A DNA stretch of 64,000 bases, from assembly GCF_016862195.1 (NCBI RefSeq), contig NZ_BOMM01000067.1, positions 1 through 64,000 of the forward strand, read 5' to 3'. This DNA comes from Paractinoplanes ferrugineus (lineage in GTDB: Bacteria > Actinomycetota > Actinomycetes > Mycobacteriales > Micromonosporaceae). The notes under the pieces are model-generated. The model was not told the DNA's origin and did not search any database. It saw only the letters and a program-made list of their open reading frames with translations. Made by a program: the position numbers and the translations under genes. Of this stretch, positions 17,491-25,681 are shown piece by piece; the first letter of the stretch is position 1; each line of letters opens with the position of its first letter.

Positions 17491-18786
17491 ATGAGCACGC
17501 TGGCCTGGCTCGCCGTGACAGTTTTCACGATCGCGTACGTGCTGATCGCGACTGAGAAGATCAACCGGGTCGCGGTCGCGCTCGGCGGCGCCGCGATCAT
17601 GCTGGTGCTCGGTGCGACGGACGCCGAGCACGCCTTCTTCTCCGAGGACGCCGGCATCGACTGGAACGTCATCTTCCTGCTCATGGGGATGATGCTGATC
17701 GTCGGGGTGCTCAAACGCACCGGGCTGTTCGAGTACGTGGCCATCTGGGCGGCCAAGAAGGCACGTGGCCGGCCGTTCCCGATCATGGTCATCCTCATTG
17801 TGGTGACCGGTGTGGTGTCCGCTGCCTTGGACAACGTGACCACTGTGCTACTGGTGGCCCCGGTGACGCTGCTGGTCTGCGACCGGCTCGGGGTGCCCCC
17901 GGTGCCGTTCTTGATCGCGGAGGTCCTGGCCTCCAACGTAGGCGGCACGGCGACGCTGGTCGGTGACCCGCCGAACATCATCATCGCCAGCCGCTCCGGG
18001 TTGAGCTTCAACGACTTCCTCAGCGTTCTCGCGCCGTTCGTCCTGCTGGTTCTCGTGGTGCTGGTGCTGCTCTGCCGGGTCATGTTCCGCCGCGCATTCC
18101 GCTTCGACGCCGAGCGGGCCGCTCAGGTGATGGCATTACGCGAGGGCGACGCGATCCGCGACCGGCGGCTCGTGGTGATGAGCCTGGTAGTGCTCGGCAT
18201 GGTGCTGGTCGCCTTCAGCTTGCACACCGTGCTCGGCCTTGAGCCGTCGGTGGTGGCGCTGCTGGGCGGTCTGCTGCTGCTGGCCTTGTCGCGACTGGAC
18301 GCGGGTGAGGTCGCCAAGGACGTCGAATGGCCGACCCTGGTGTTCTTCGCCGGGCTGTTCGTCATGGTCGGTGCCCTGGTCGAGACCGGCGTCATCGACA
18401 CTCTCGCCCGCACGGCCACCGGCGCGGTGGAGGGCAAGCTGTGGCCGGCGACGATGCTGCTGCTGTGGGCCTCGGCCGGCCTTTCGGCGATCGTGGACAA
18501 CATCCCCTACGTGGCCACGATGAGCCCGATCGTCGCCGACCTGGTCGACGCGGCCGGCGGCAACGACAAAGCCCAGGTGCTGTGGTGGGCGCTGGCCCTC
18601 GGCGCCGACCTGGGCGGCAACGCGACCGCGGTGGGGGCCTCGGCCAACGTGGTGGTGCTGGGCATCGCCGAACGCGCCGGACATCGCATCTCGTTCTGGG
18701 GCTTCACCAAATACGGCCTGATCGTCACCGCGATCTCGGTCACCCTGGCGGTGCCGTACCTCTGGTTGCGGTTCTTCGCCTTCTGA
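17491..18786 (+). CDS. ArsB/NhaD-type ion transporter (IT superfamily)
   Basis: 431 aa, about 11 to 12 membrane helices. Family marks are WNVIFLLMGMMLIVGVLKRT (first half), VSAALDNVTTVLLVAPVTLL (conserved AxDNxxT loop), NVGGTATLVGDPPNIIIASR, and the repeat in the second half, LSAIVDNIPYVATMSPIVAD with GADLGGNATAVGASANVV. These pseudo-symmetric loops define ArsB/NhaD and citrate-type antiporters. The substrate may be arsenite, Na+/H+ or an organic anion; no ars genes are nearby, so I would not name it arsB. Convergent with the CBS gene across a 6-base gap; the palindrome CTGAGG-TT-CCTCAG spans both stop codons. Confidence 0.8.
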   Translation: MSTLAWLAVTVFTIAYVLIATEKINRVAVALGGAAIMLVLGATDAEHAFFSEDAGIDWNVIFLLMGMMLIVGVLKRTGLFEYVAIWAAKKARGRPFPIMVILIVVTGVVSAALDNVTTVLLVAPVTLLVCDRLGVPPVPFLIAEVLASNVGGTATLVGDPPNIIIASRSGLSFNDFLSVLAPFVLLVLVVLVLLCRVMFRRAFRFDAERAAQVMALREGDAIRDRRLVVMSLVVLGMVLVAFSLHTVLGLEPSVVALLGGLLLLALSRLDAGEVAKDVEWPTLVFFAGLFVMVGALVETGVIDTLARTATGAVEGKLWPATMLLLWASAGLSAIVDNIPYVATMSPIVADLVDAAGGNDKAQVLWWALALGADLGGNATAVGASANVVVLGIAERAGHRISFWGFTKYGLIVTAISVTLAVPYLWLRFFAF

Positions 18787-18792
18787 GGTTCC

Positions 18793-19239
18793 TCAGGTGC
18801 CCATCGTCCGGTCGAGCAACCCGTCGAGTGTGATCGCCCCGGTCATCACCCGATGATCGTCGACTACCGCGACCAGTGGCACGTTCGAGCGCGCCATCAC
18901 CGAGGCAACCTCCAGCAGGGTGGCGTCCGCGCTGACCGCCGGCAGCTCCGGCCGGTTACGGGGCAGCAGATTGGCGACGGTGCGGTCACCGATCCCGCGG
19001 AGGATGACATCGGCGGCTGCCTCGTCGATCACCCGGGCCAGCGCCGGATCATCCTGACAGTACGACGGCAGCGCCATCCGCAGTACCTGTGTGCCGGCCA
19101 GCACGGTCAGCGGCCGGCCTCGGTCGTCCACCACGATCAGACCGGGCAGATCCTGCCCGGCCAGCAGCGTCACCGCCTGCCGGGCGGGCATGTCCTCGGT
19201 CACGGTAGTCATCGGGATCGACACGTCGCGGGCGCGCAT
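18793..19239 (-). CDS. CBS-domain-pair protein
   Basis: 148 aa from the ATG at 19239; a GTG at 19260 would add 7 residues. The first CBS motif is MTTVTEDMPARQAVTLLAGQ, DLPGLIVVDDRGRPLTVLAG. The second is LPAVSADATLLEVASVMARS, NVPLVAVVDDHRVMTGAITL, ending DGLLDRTMG. It is a free-standing Bateman module, likely binding an adenosine nucleotide. It faces the permease gene tail to tail, which does not imply co-regulation. Confidence 0.8.
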   Translation of the reverse strand: MRARDVSIPMTTVTEDMPARQAVTLLAGQDLPGLIVVDDRGRPLTVLAGTQVLRMALPSYCQDDPALARVIDEAAADVILRGIGDRTVANLLPRNRPELPAVSADATLLEVASVMARSNVPLVAVVDDHRVMTGAITLDGLLDRTMGT

Positions 19240-19411
19240 GCCCCGACGATACGCTCGCACCGACGCGGGTACGCGGGCGAAGGTATCGGAGCTCGCGGCC
19301 GGTTCCTGGCGTCATGACCGACCCCCTGGCAGCCCGCCCACACACCTCAGCGAAGCCGGGCGGCTGAGCGGTGACACCGGTGGGCAGCGGCCGGCTGTCC
19401 GACAGCTTTGT

Positions 19412-20704
19412 TCAGCCCGTCGGGGCTGTGTCGTCGAGCGAGAGCGCCAGCAGGGCCACGTCGTCGTCGAGCCGTCCCAGGGTGGCCAGCAGCTCGGTCA
19501 GCGCGGTGACGGCCGCAGCGGCGCTGGTGGGTGCCAGGCGCACGAGGAAGTCCTGCAGCGCCTCTTCGCCGTAGCGTTCGTCGCGGTCACCGGCGTGGGC
19601 TTCGAGCAGGCCGTCGCTGTAGAGGATCAGCGTGTCACCCGGCGTCATGTCGAAGGTCCGGGTCGCGATGCGCGGCGCGGGCAGAATGCCGATGATGGTG
19701 CCGCCGGTGGTGGGTTGCGGCTCGAGGGTGCCGCCGGTGCGCAGCAGCATGGGGGCCGGGTGCCCGCCCCCGGCGATGGTGATCGAGCAGCCGCCCGGGG
19801 CCGGGGTCAGGGTGCCCAGGATGACCGTGCAGTGCCGGTGGGACGGGCTGTCGTGGTCCTGGTAGAGGACGTTGTTGAGGTAGGTCAGCGCAGCGGCGGG
19901 ATCGGGATTGAAGGCCAGAGCGGTGCGCAGGGTGTGCCGGGCGGCCGCGGTGGTGGCCGCCGCGGCCAGGCCTTTGCCGCACACGTCGCCGAGGAAGAAA
20001 CCCCACCGGCCGGAGGGCAGCGGGAACAGGTCGTAGAAGTCGCCGCCGATCCGGTCGGCCGAGGCCATGTGGTAGTAAGCGCTGCTCTGCATCCCCGGCG
20101 GGGTCGGCACGACGTCCGGCAGCAAGCTGCGTTGCAGACCGCCGATCAGCCCGCGCAGCCGTTCGCGTTCCGCGTCGGCCGCCCGCCGGGCGTGCAGGAG
20201 CTCCTGCTCGTAGGCACGGCGTTCGCGGGCGTCGAAGATGGTGCTGCGGATCAACATGGGCTGGCCGTCGCTGCCGGTCTTGACCACGGAGGTGACCAGC
20301 ACCGGCAGCCGGCCGCCGTCGGCGCGTTTGAGTTCGAGCGCGACGCCGTTGACTTCCCCGTGCATCTGCAGCAGCGGCGCGAAGTGGGTCTCGTGGTAGA
20401 GCCGCCCGCCGACGGTGAGCAGGTCGCTGAAGCGTTTCCGCCCGACGACCTCGTCGCGGGTATAGCCGAGCCAGACGAGCAACGTCGCGTTGATCTTGGC
20501 GATGGTGCCGTCCAGGAGCGTCGACACGTTCCCGCACGGCGCGCTGTCGTAAAGGTCGTCGATGTTGTCCTCCAGCATCGCCGGGAACGCCGTGACATGC
20601 TCCGGCACCCTGCTCTCCGGCACCCTGCTCTCCGGCACCCGGCTCTCGGGCACCCGGCGCTCCGTCCCGCCGGGCGCGTCGAGACGCGGCAGTGGTTCGT
20701 TCAT
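19412..20704 (-). CDS. PAS-PP2C phosphatase (RsbP/RsbU-like)
   Basis: 430 aa. After a short repeat-bearing N-terminus (four VPES/VPEH units) comes a PAS domain at about 45-165 (NIDDLYDSAPCGNVSTLLDG, INATLLVWLGYTRDEVVGRK). A coiled linker, RRAYEQELLHARRAADAERE, leads to a PPM/SpoIIE-type phosphatase at about 200-425: ADRIGGDFYDLFPL, FFLGDVCGKGLAAA, GGGHPAP, YSDGLLEA and DDVALLAL, which keep the metal-binding Asp residues. It should dephosphorylate an anti-anti-sigma (RsbV-type) protein in response to a PAS signal. It overlaps the RsbQ-like gene by four bases, the arrangement of the rsbQ-rsbP energy-stress pair. Confidence 0.85.
   Translation of the reverse strand: MNEPLPRLDAPGGTERRVPESRVPESRVPESRVPEHVTAFPAMLEDNIDDLYDSAPCGNVSTLLDGTIAKINATLLVWLGYTRDEVVGRKRFSDLLTVGGRLYHETHFAPLLQMHGEVNGVALELKRADGGRLPVLVTSVVKTGSDGQPMLIRSTIFDARERRAYEQELLHARRAADAERERLRGLIGGLQRSLLPDVVPTPPGMQSSAYYHMASADRIGGDFYDLFPLPSGRWGFFLGDVCGKGLAAAATTAAARHTLRTALAFNPDPAAALTYLNNVLYQDHDSPSHRHCTVILGTLTPAPGGCSITIAGGGHPAPMLLRTGGTLEPQPTTGGTIIGILPAPRIATRTFDMTPGDTLILYSDGLLEAHAGDRDERYGEEALQDFLVRLAPTSAAAAVTALTELLATLGRLDDDVALLALSLDDTAPTG
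20601..20660. repeat. Four tandem 15-bp units in the phosphatase 5' end
   Basis: Units at 20601, 20616, 20631 and 20646 (plus strand TCCGGCACCCTGCTC and near copies) encode RVPES repeats before the PAS domain. Being in frame, they can gain or lose units without breaking the gene. Confidence 0.9.
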
Positions 20705-21504
20705 CGGCGCTCGGCCACGAACGCCGCGATGGCCTGGGCCGTGGCCTGCGGCGCGCTCAACTGCGGGCAGTGCCCGGTCGCGGCGAGCGTGACCAGACGG
20801 CTGCCGGCGATCCGGTCGCGGACGTATTCCCCCACTTCGGGCGGCGCGATCGCGTCGACCGCGGACTGGATGATCAGCGTCGGCACCCGTACCTTCGGCA
20901 GGTCCGCGCGATGGTCGGACAGGAAGGTCACCTTGGCGAACGCTTTCGCGATGCTCGGGTCGGTGCGGCAGAAACTGGTCGTCAGTTCCTCGCCCAGCTC
21001 CGGCCGGTCCGGATTTCCCATGATCACCGGCGCCATGGCGGCCGACCAGCCGAGATAATTGCTGTCCAGCGATTCGAGCAGTTCATCGATGTCGTCGCGG
21101 GAGAATCCACCGCGATAGCCGTCGTCGTCGATGAAGCTGGGCGAGGGGGCCAGCAGGACCAGGCCGGCGAAGAGTTCCGGCGCCTCGGCGGCGGCCAGCA
21201 CACCCATCATGGCGCTGACCGAGTGCCCTACGTAGATCACGTCTTGAAGGTCGAGGTCGCGGCAGATCTCCAGGACATCGCGGGCGTACCCGTCGAGGGT
21301 CGCGTAGCGGTCCGGGTCCCACGCGCTCAGGTCGGAACGCCCGGCGCCGACGTGGTCGAACAACAGCACCCGGGACTGCTCCCCGAGCGTGTCGGTGACC
21401 AGGCGCCACATGTTCTGATCGCAGCCGAAGCCGTGGGCGAGCATCACCACCGGGCCGTGTTCTCGGCCCGTGAAGGTGACGTGATTGCGCGCCCGAACGT
21501 CCAT
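20701..21504 (-). CDS. RsbQ-like alpha/beta hydrolase
   Basis: 267 aa from the ATG at 21504, where RsbQ-type homology begins (NHVTFTGREHGPVVMLAHGF, GCDQNMWRLV). The nucleophile elbow is VGHSVSAMMG, the acid lies in QSAVDAIAPPEVG, and the His is in AATGHCPQLSAP. RsbQ is needed for RsbP-type phosphatases to fire during energy stress; KAI2/D14 hormone receptors share this fold. The overlap with the PAS-phosphatase gene supports a signalling role, perhaps binding or hydrolysing a small ligand that the PAS domain reads. Confidence 0.8.
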   Translation of the reverse strand: MDVRARNHVTFTGREHGPVVMLAHGFGCDQNMWRLVTDTLGEQSRVLLFDHVGAGRSDLSAWDPDRYATLDGYARDVLEICRDLDLQDVIYVGHSVSAMMGVLAAAEAPELFAGLVLLAPSPSFIDDDGYRGGFSRDDIDELLESLDSNYLGWSAAMAPVIMGNPDRPELGEELTTSFCRTDPSIAKAFAKVTFLSDHRADLPKVRVPTLIIQSAVDAIAPPEVGEYVRDRIAGSRLVTLAATGHCPQLSAPQATAQAIAAFVAERR

Positions 21505-21702
21505 GCCCCGCATTGTTGCACCCTGAACGGTCGATCCCCACGGCCGGTGATCCACCCGTCAGCGCAGCCGACATTTCGGTCGAAGCGACCGGGCATCGGC
21601 CGTGATCTCGCTTCCCGTACCTGCGCCGGTGGACCCGTCGTGACCCGACCTGATCGTACTGGACGTGGGCCGGCCCGGGATGGACGACGAGCCCCGCATG
21701 GG

Positions 21703-22650
21703 TCACCGCTTCCGGCCCTGACCTGCGCTCCGGCGCGGGCGGCCCCAGGCGGCTCGCTGGACGGTGAGGGTGAGGACACCGCCGAGAACGATGGCGGCCA
21801 CATTGATGACCAACTGCAGCGTGGAGCCGAAGACCTCGGCCCGGACGCCGTAGGCCAGCGCCACGGCGGCGTTGGCCGCGGCCGGGATCGTCGTGACCGA
21901 GATCAGCACCCCGACCAGCGTGCCCGCCTTGGCCGAGGTCAGCGACAAGATTCCGGCCACGCCGCCCAGGAAGCCGATGACCCAGGAGAGGGCGTCGGGT
22001 CGCCAGATGAAGTCCGTCAGCGGCCGGTCGTCCAGCAGCATCGACTTGTCGACGAGATCGGCCGCGGTCAGCAGCCACACCGCCAGCACCGTGGCCGCCA
22101 TGCCGGCCGGAAAACCGACCCCGAGCGCGAGCACCGACCGGCGCACCATGCGGAGCTTGCGCTGGGCCAGCCCGACACACAGCGCGGCGAGCGGACCGAA
22201 CTCCGGCCCCACGACCATCGACCCGACGATCAGGATCGGCTGGTCGAGCAGCACACCGACGGCGGCGATGATCATGGCGACGATCATGAAGGCGAGGTAG
22301 GAAGCGGACAGGGTGGCTTCCTCGCCGGTCTGGTGCTCGATCTCGTGCCAGACGACCGCGTCCACGCCCAGACCGGGCACCCGGCGCGCGGCCCGGTCGG
22401 CCGACGCCGACAGGGCGGTGTCGATGCGTTCGACGACGATGGCCCCGTCGCGGTCGAGCCCGAGGCCGCGCAGGTCGTCGAGCACCCGGCTGGCGCCCTC
22501 GCGCACCACGTCGAACTCGATGACGTCGCCGGGCGGAATCTTGGCGGCGCCGTCGAGGACCATCAGATGCGTGACGGCCTCGTCGTCAGTCAGGTGCCGG
22601 GTCAGCCCCTCGGTGACCGCGGTCGGCGAGATGACCCGTACGTGCAGCAT
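21703..22650 (-). CDS. DUF389 membrane protein
   Basis: 315 aa; the ATG at 22650 has GGAG about 6 bases upstream. A cytosolic N-terminal domain of about 110 residues precedes roughly six membrane helices. The family core is ATLSASYLAFMIVAMIIAAV, GVLLDQPILIVGSMVVGPEF, GPLAALCVGLAQRK, and later ISVTTIPAAANAAVALAYG. The function of DUF389 is unknown. It is upstream of rsbQ on the same strand but separated by about 200 bases, so probably its own unit. Confidence 0.8.
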   Translation of the reverse strand: MLHVRVISPTAVTEGLTRHLTDDEAVTHLMVLDGAAKIPPGDVIEFDVVREGASRVLDDLRGLGLDRDGAIVVERIDTALSASADRAARRVPGLGVDAVVWHEIEHQTGEEATLSASYLAFMIVAMIIAAVGVLLDQPILIVGSMVVGPEFGPLAALCVGLAQRKLRMVRRSVLALGVGFPAGMAATVLAVWLLTAADLVDKSMLLDDRPLTDFIWRPDALSWVIGFLGGVAGILSLTSAKAGTLVGVLISVTTIPAAANAAVALAYGVRAEVFGSTLQLVINVAAIVLGGVLTLTVQRAAWGRPRRSAGQGRKR

Positions 22651-22834
22651 GGCGGCTCCATCCGGTCGACTCCGATCATGGAACTCAGGGTACGGCCAGC
22701 ACCTCATGGGATACGGCACCATGCGTGCCGGCCTGGCATTGATGCATTCCGCGGTCGGGCCCTGCAAGGTCCTGGTGAACGGTCAACGTCGAGGTTGGAG
22801 CCGTAGTTGCCGCGAGGCACACCCCTCTGCGGCC

Positions 22835-24985
22835 TCAGGACGACGGGCTTGCCTCGTCGGGTGCTTCTCGGGCAGCCGTTGACGGCGGACGGGGGGAGGG
22901 TTCCGGCGGGAGGCGCAGCACCAGGGCGAGCGGCCGCGGTAGCGACCAATTGAGCCGGCCGAGCAGCACCACCAGGGCGGGGGCCAGTAGCGCGCGCACG
23001 ATCAGGGCGTCGATGGCGATTCCCAGCGCCAGTGCCGTCGCGAGGATCTTCACCTCGACGGCCGGTACGGTGGACAGGGCGACGAAGGCCAGGAACAGGA
23101 TCAGCGCCGCGGAGGTCACCAGCCGGCCGGTGCGGGCGATGCCGTCGATCACCGCCAGCGGGGTGGAGCCGTGCTCGTCGTACGCCTCGCGCATCCGGGA
23201 CAGGATGAAGACCTCGTAGTCCATCGACAGGCCGAACAGGAATGCGAACACGGCGATCGGCACCCAGATGGTGATGGCGCCGCTGGCGGGCGTACCGAAG
23301 ATCAGGTCGCTGCCGACGCCGTCTTGCCAGATCAGCACCGTGATGCCGTAGGCCGCAGCGATCGAGACCACGTTGAGCAGCAGTGCTTTGATCGGCAGCC
23401 AGAGCGAGCGCAAGGCCCGGGCCAGCAGCAGGAACGTCACCACGACGATGCCGAGCACGACCAGCGGGGCGTCGTTGTAGACCGCGGTGACGAAGTCGGC
23501 GTCCTCGGCCGGGTGCCCGCCGACCTCGGCTCCCGGGATGGTCGCCGCGACGTCGCGTACCGTGCGCACCGCTGTGCGGCTGGTGGCCGTTGCGGGGTCC
23601 TCGCCGGTCCAGACCTGGATCAGTTGCCCGGCGGGGGTGCGCCAGCCGGCGGACGTCGGGGCGACTGCGGCAGCGACACCGGGCAGGGCGGCGAAACGCG
23701 CCACGGCGTCCGCCGCTCGGGCGGGTGGCAGCAGTACCTCGGTCGGGCGCAGTACGCCCGGGCTGATGCCGGAAGCTGTGAGTTGTGCCGTGGCGACGCC
23801 GGCCGGGGTGCTCGCGTCGTAGGCGTCCAGCCGTGGTGAGCCGAGCCGGAGGCCCAGCAGGGGTGCCGCCAGTGCCAGCAGCAGCAGAGTGCTTGCCAGG
23901 GCGACGAGGGCGGGGTGACGGACCGCGACGGTGGCGATGCGTCGCCAGGCTCGGCTGCTCGGATCGGTGATCCGCCGGCGCGGCCATTGAAGGCGTTCGC
24001 CGGCGGTGGCCAGCACGACCGGTACGAGGGTGGTGGCGGTGGCGACGCTCAATAACGGGATCAGCAGGCCACCCAGGCCGATGCTGCGCAGGAACGGCAG
24101 CGGGACCAGCACCAGGGCGGCGAGTGAGACGGCGACCGTGACACCGCTGAGCACCACCGACCGCCCGGCGGTGGCCATGGCGGACACGACAGCGGCCGTG
24201 CTGTCCAGGCCGCCGGCCCGCTGCTCGCGCCATCGCATGACGATGAGCAACGAGTAGTCGATGGCGACACCCAGCCCGATCAACGCCACCAGGTACTGGA
24301 CCACGAACGAGACGTCGGTGAGCGCGGTCAGGCCCAGCAGGCAGAGGAAGGTGGCGAGGATCGACACCACGGCTACGAGCAACGGTACGGCGGCCAGCAG
24401 CGAGCCGAACACCGCGGCGAGCACGATGAGCGCACCGAGCCCGCCCAGGACGACCTCGACGAGCACTCCCCGCCGCCCGCCGCCCGAGGTCTCCTCCAGC
24501 ACCGTGGTGCCGGTGACGGTGAGCGGGCGCCCGCCGACGTCGGCCTGGGCGGCGGCGGCCTCGAGCGCCGGCAGAGCCGCGGCGTACGGCTCCGGTCCCG
24601 GTAGGACATGGGGGTAGACCAGAGCGACCAGGACCTCGCCGTCCGGGGATGCCAGCTCGCTCGCACCGGCCGGGGTGAGCACCCGGCTGCCCGGAGCCGC
24701 GGCGGTGACCCTGGCCACCTGAGTCTCGAACGCTTCGCGCGCGGCCGGCCCGGCCTGGCGCGGGCGGGCGACCAGGACCAGCGGGTCGACCGCCCCACCG
24801 CCGCCGGTTGCCGCGGTGATGCGCTGGTTGGCCTCGTAAGCGGGCTGACCGGGCAGAGCGAACTCGTATCGCAGCGCCTCGACGGTGCGTGGGGCGAGAA
24901 CGCCCCCGGCCGCGGCGATCAGGACCCAGGCGATGATCACCAGGGCACGATGGCGCAACATCCAGGTGGTCCAGCGTCGCATCAT
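22835..24985 (-). CDS. MMPL/RND-family membrane transporter
   Basis: 716 aa. The first helix (ALVIIAWVLIAAAGGVLAP) is followed by a periplasmic-type loop and a five-helix bundle (LIVLAAVFGSLLAAVPLLVA, YLVALIGLGVAIDYSLLIVM RWREQ). The whole layout repeats in the second half (GIVVVTFLLLARALRSLWLP, FLFGLSMDYEVFILSRMREA). The DYS and DYE motifs in the fourth helices are the proton-relay acids of MMPL proteins. It exports a lipid or drug by proton motive force. It is divergent from a MarR gene with a shared operator, so likely induced by a MarR ligand. Confidence 0.9.
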   Translation of the reverse strand: MMRRWTTWMLRHRALVIIAWVLIAAAGGVLAPRTVEALRYEFALPGQPAYEANQRITAATGGGGAVDPLVLVARPRQAGPAAREAFETQVARVTAAAPGSRVLTPAGASELASPDGEVLVALVYPHVLPGPEPYAAALPALEAAAAQADVGGRPLTVTGTTVLEETSGGGRRGVLVEVVLGGLGALIVLAAVFGSLLAAVPLLVAVVSILATFLCLLGLTALTDVSFVVQYLVALIGLGVAIDYSLLIVMRWREQRAGGLDSTAAVVSAMATAGRSVVLSGVTVAVSLAALVLVPLPFLRSIGLGGLLIPLLSVATATTLVPVVLATAGERLQWPRRRITDPSSRAWRRIATVAVRHPALVALASTLLLLALAAPLLGLRLGSPRLDAYDASTPAGVATAQLTASGISPGVLRPTEVLLPPARAADAVARFAALPGVAAAVAPTSAGWRTPAGQLIQVWTGEDPATATSRTAVRTVRDVAATIPGAEVGGHPAEDADFVTAVYNDAPLVVLGIVVVTFLLLARALRSLWLPIKALLLNVVSIAAAYGITVLIWQDGVGSDLIFGTPASGAITIWVPIAVFAFLFGLSMDYEVFILSRMREAYDEHGSTPLAVIDGIARTGRLVTSAALILFLAFVALSTVPAVEVKILATALALGIAIDALIVRALLAPALVVLLGRLNWSLPRPLALVLRLPPEPSPRPPSTAAREAPDEASPSS

Positions 24986-24994
24986 TCCACCGAA

Positions 24995-25031
24995 CTATAA
25001 GGGGCCTTATGGTCTGTCAGGAACCTTATAG
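24995..25031. promoter_or_regulatory. Likely MarR operator between MMPL and MarR genes
   Basis: The 53-base divergent gap holds CTATAAGG (24995-25002), CCTTAT (25005-25010) and CCTTATAG (25024-25031). The first two form an ATAAGG-GG-CCTTAT hairpin-like dyad; the outer two form an 8-bp inverted repeat. This AT-rich dyad in a GC-rich genome is where MarR would repress both genes. Confidence 0.7.
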
Positions 25032-25038
25032 TCTGCCT

Positions 25039-25500
25039 ATGGGTGATGTCGAGCAGCACGGTGCGGGCTGGTCCGGCGGTGACCCCGGCAGGGTGACGGG
25101 CTGGACGCTGGTACGCACCCACCACGCCGTCGCCCGCCGCTTCACCGAGACGTTGGCGCGGGCCGGCCTGACCCCGACCCAGTTCGGCGTCCTGGTCGAG
25201 GTGGTAGGCGGCACGGGCGTGAGCCAGGCCGAGCTGGCCCGCCGGGTGCTGGTGACCCCGCAGAGCATCGGCGAACTACTTACCTCGCTGGAACGTCTGG
25301 GCTACATCTCGCGCCGGCGGGGCCCCCGCGGCACGGCGAGCGAGGTGCGGGTGACCGATGCCGGAAGAGCGGCCCTGGACCGGGCGACGCCGCTGATCCA
25401 GGCGATGAACAGCCCGCAGGCACTCGGGCTGACCCCGCCGGAGGACACGACGCTCAACGCGTTGCTGCACAAGGTGCTCGCCGCGATGAAGGACTCCTGA
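25039..25500 (+). CDS. MarR-family transcriptional regulator of the MMPL transporter
   Basis: 153 aa. The ATG at 25039 is preferred to 25009 because the earlier start would lie within the operator. The helix-turn-helix is LTPTQFGVLVEVVGGTGVSQ, AELARRVLVTPQSIGELLTS, LERLGYISRRRGPRGTASEV. Position and the shared dyad indicate repression of itself and of the divergent MMPL gene. No cysteine pair suggesting redox sensing is visible. 25501-25681 downstream holds no gene. Confidence 0.85.
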   Translation: MGDVEQHGAGWSGGDPGRVTGWTLVRTHHAVARRFTETLARAGLTPTQFGVLVEVVGGTGVSQAELARRVLVTPQSIGELLTSLERLGYISRRRGPRGTASEVRVTDAGRAALDRATPLIQAMNSPQALGLTPPEDTTLNALLHKVLAAMKDS

Positions 25501-25681
25501 TCGACTCGGCATCGCAAACGCCGTAGCCCTTCCCGCGCCCGGCGATGATCCGTCAACCGGTCCAGGTTGGCCCACTCGGGCAGCGCCCTCCTGGGACACC
25601 TCCTCGCGCAGTCGCCTCTCGGCGGCAGGTCGGGCTTCGGCAACGCCGTCACGAGCGTCGTCGGTGGCGCAGCCGAGTGGT

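Noticed and set aside
17174..17494. Plus-strand frame of 106 codons before the permease gene
   Set aside because: No ribosome site in position, no domain and low-complexity Arg/Ser/Pro content.
17491..18786. Naming the ArsB/NhaD permease arsB
   Set aside because: No arsenic-resistance neighbours, and the family also covers sodium/proton and organic-anion carriers.
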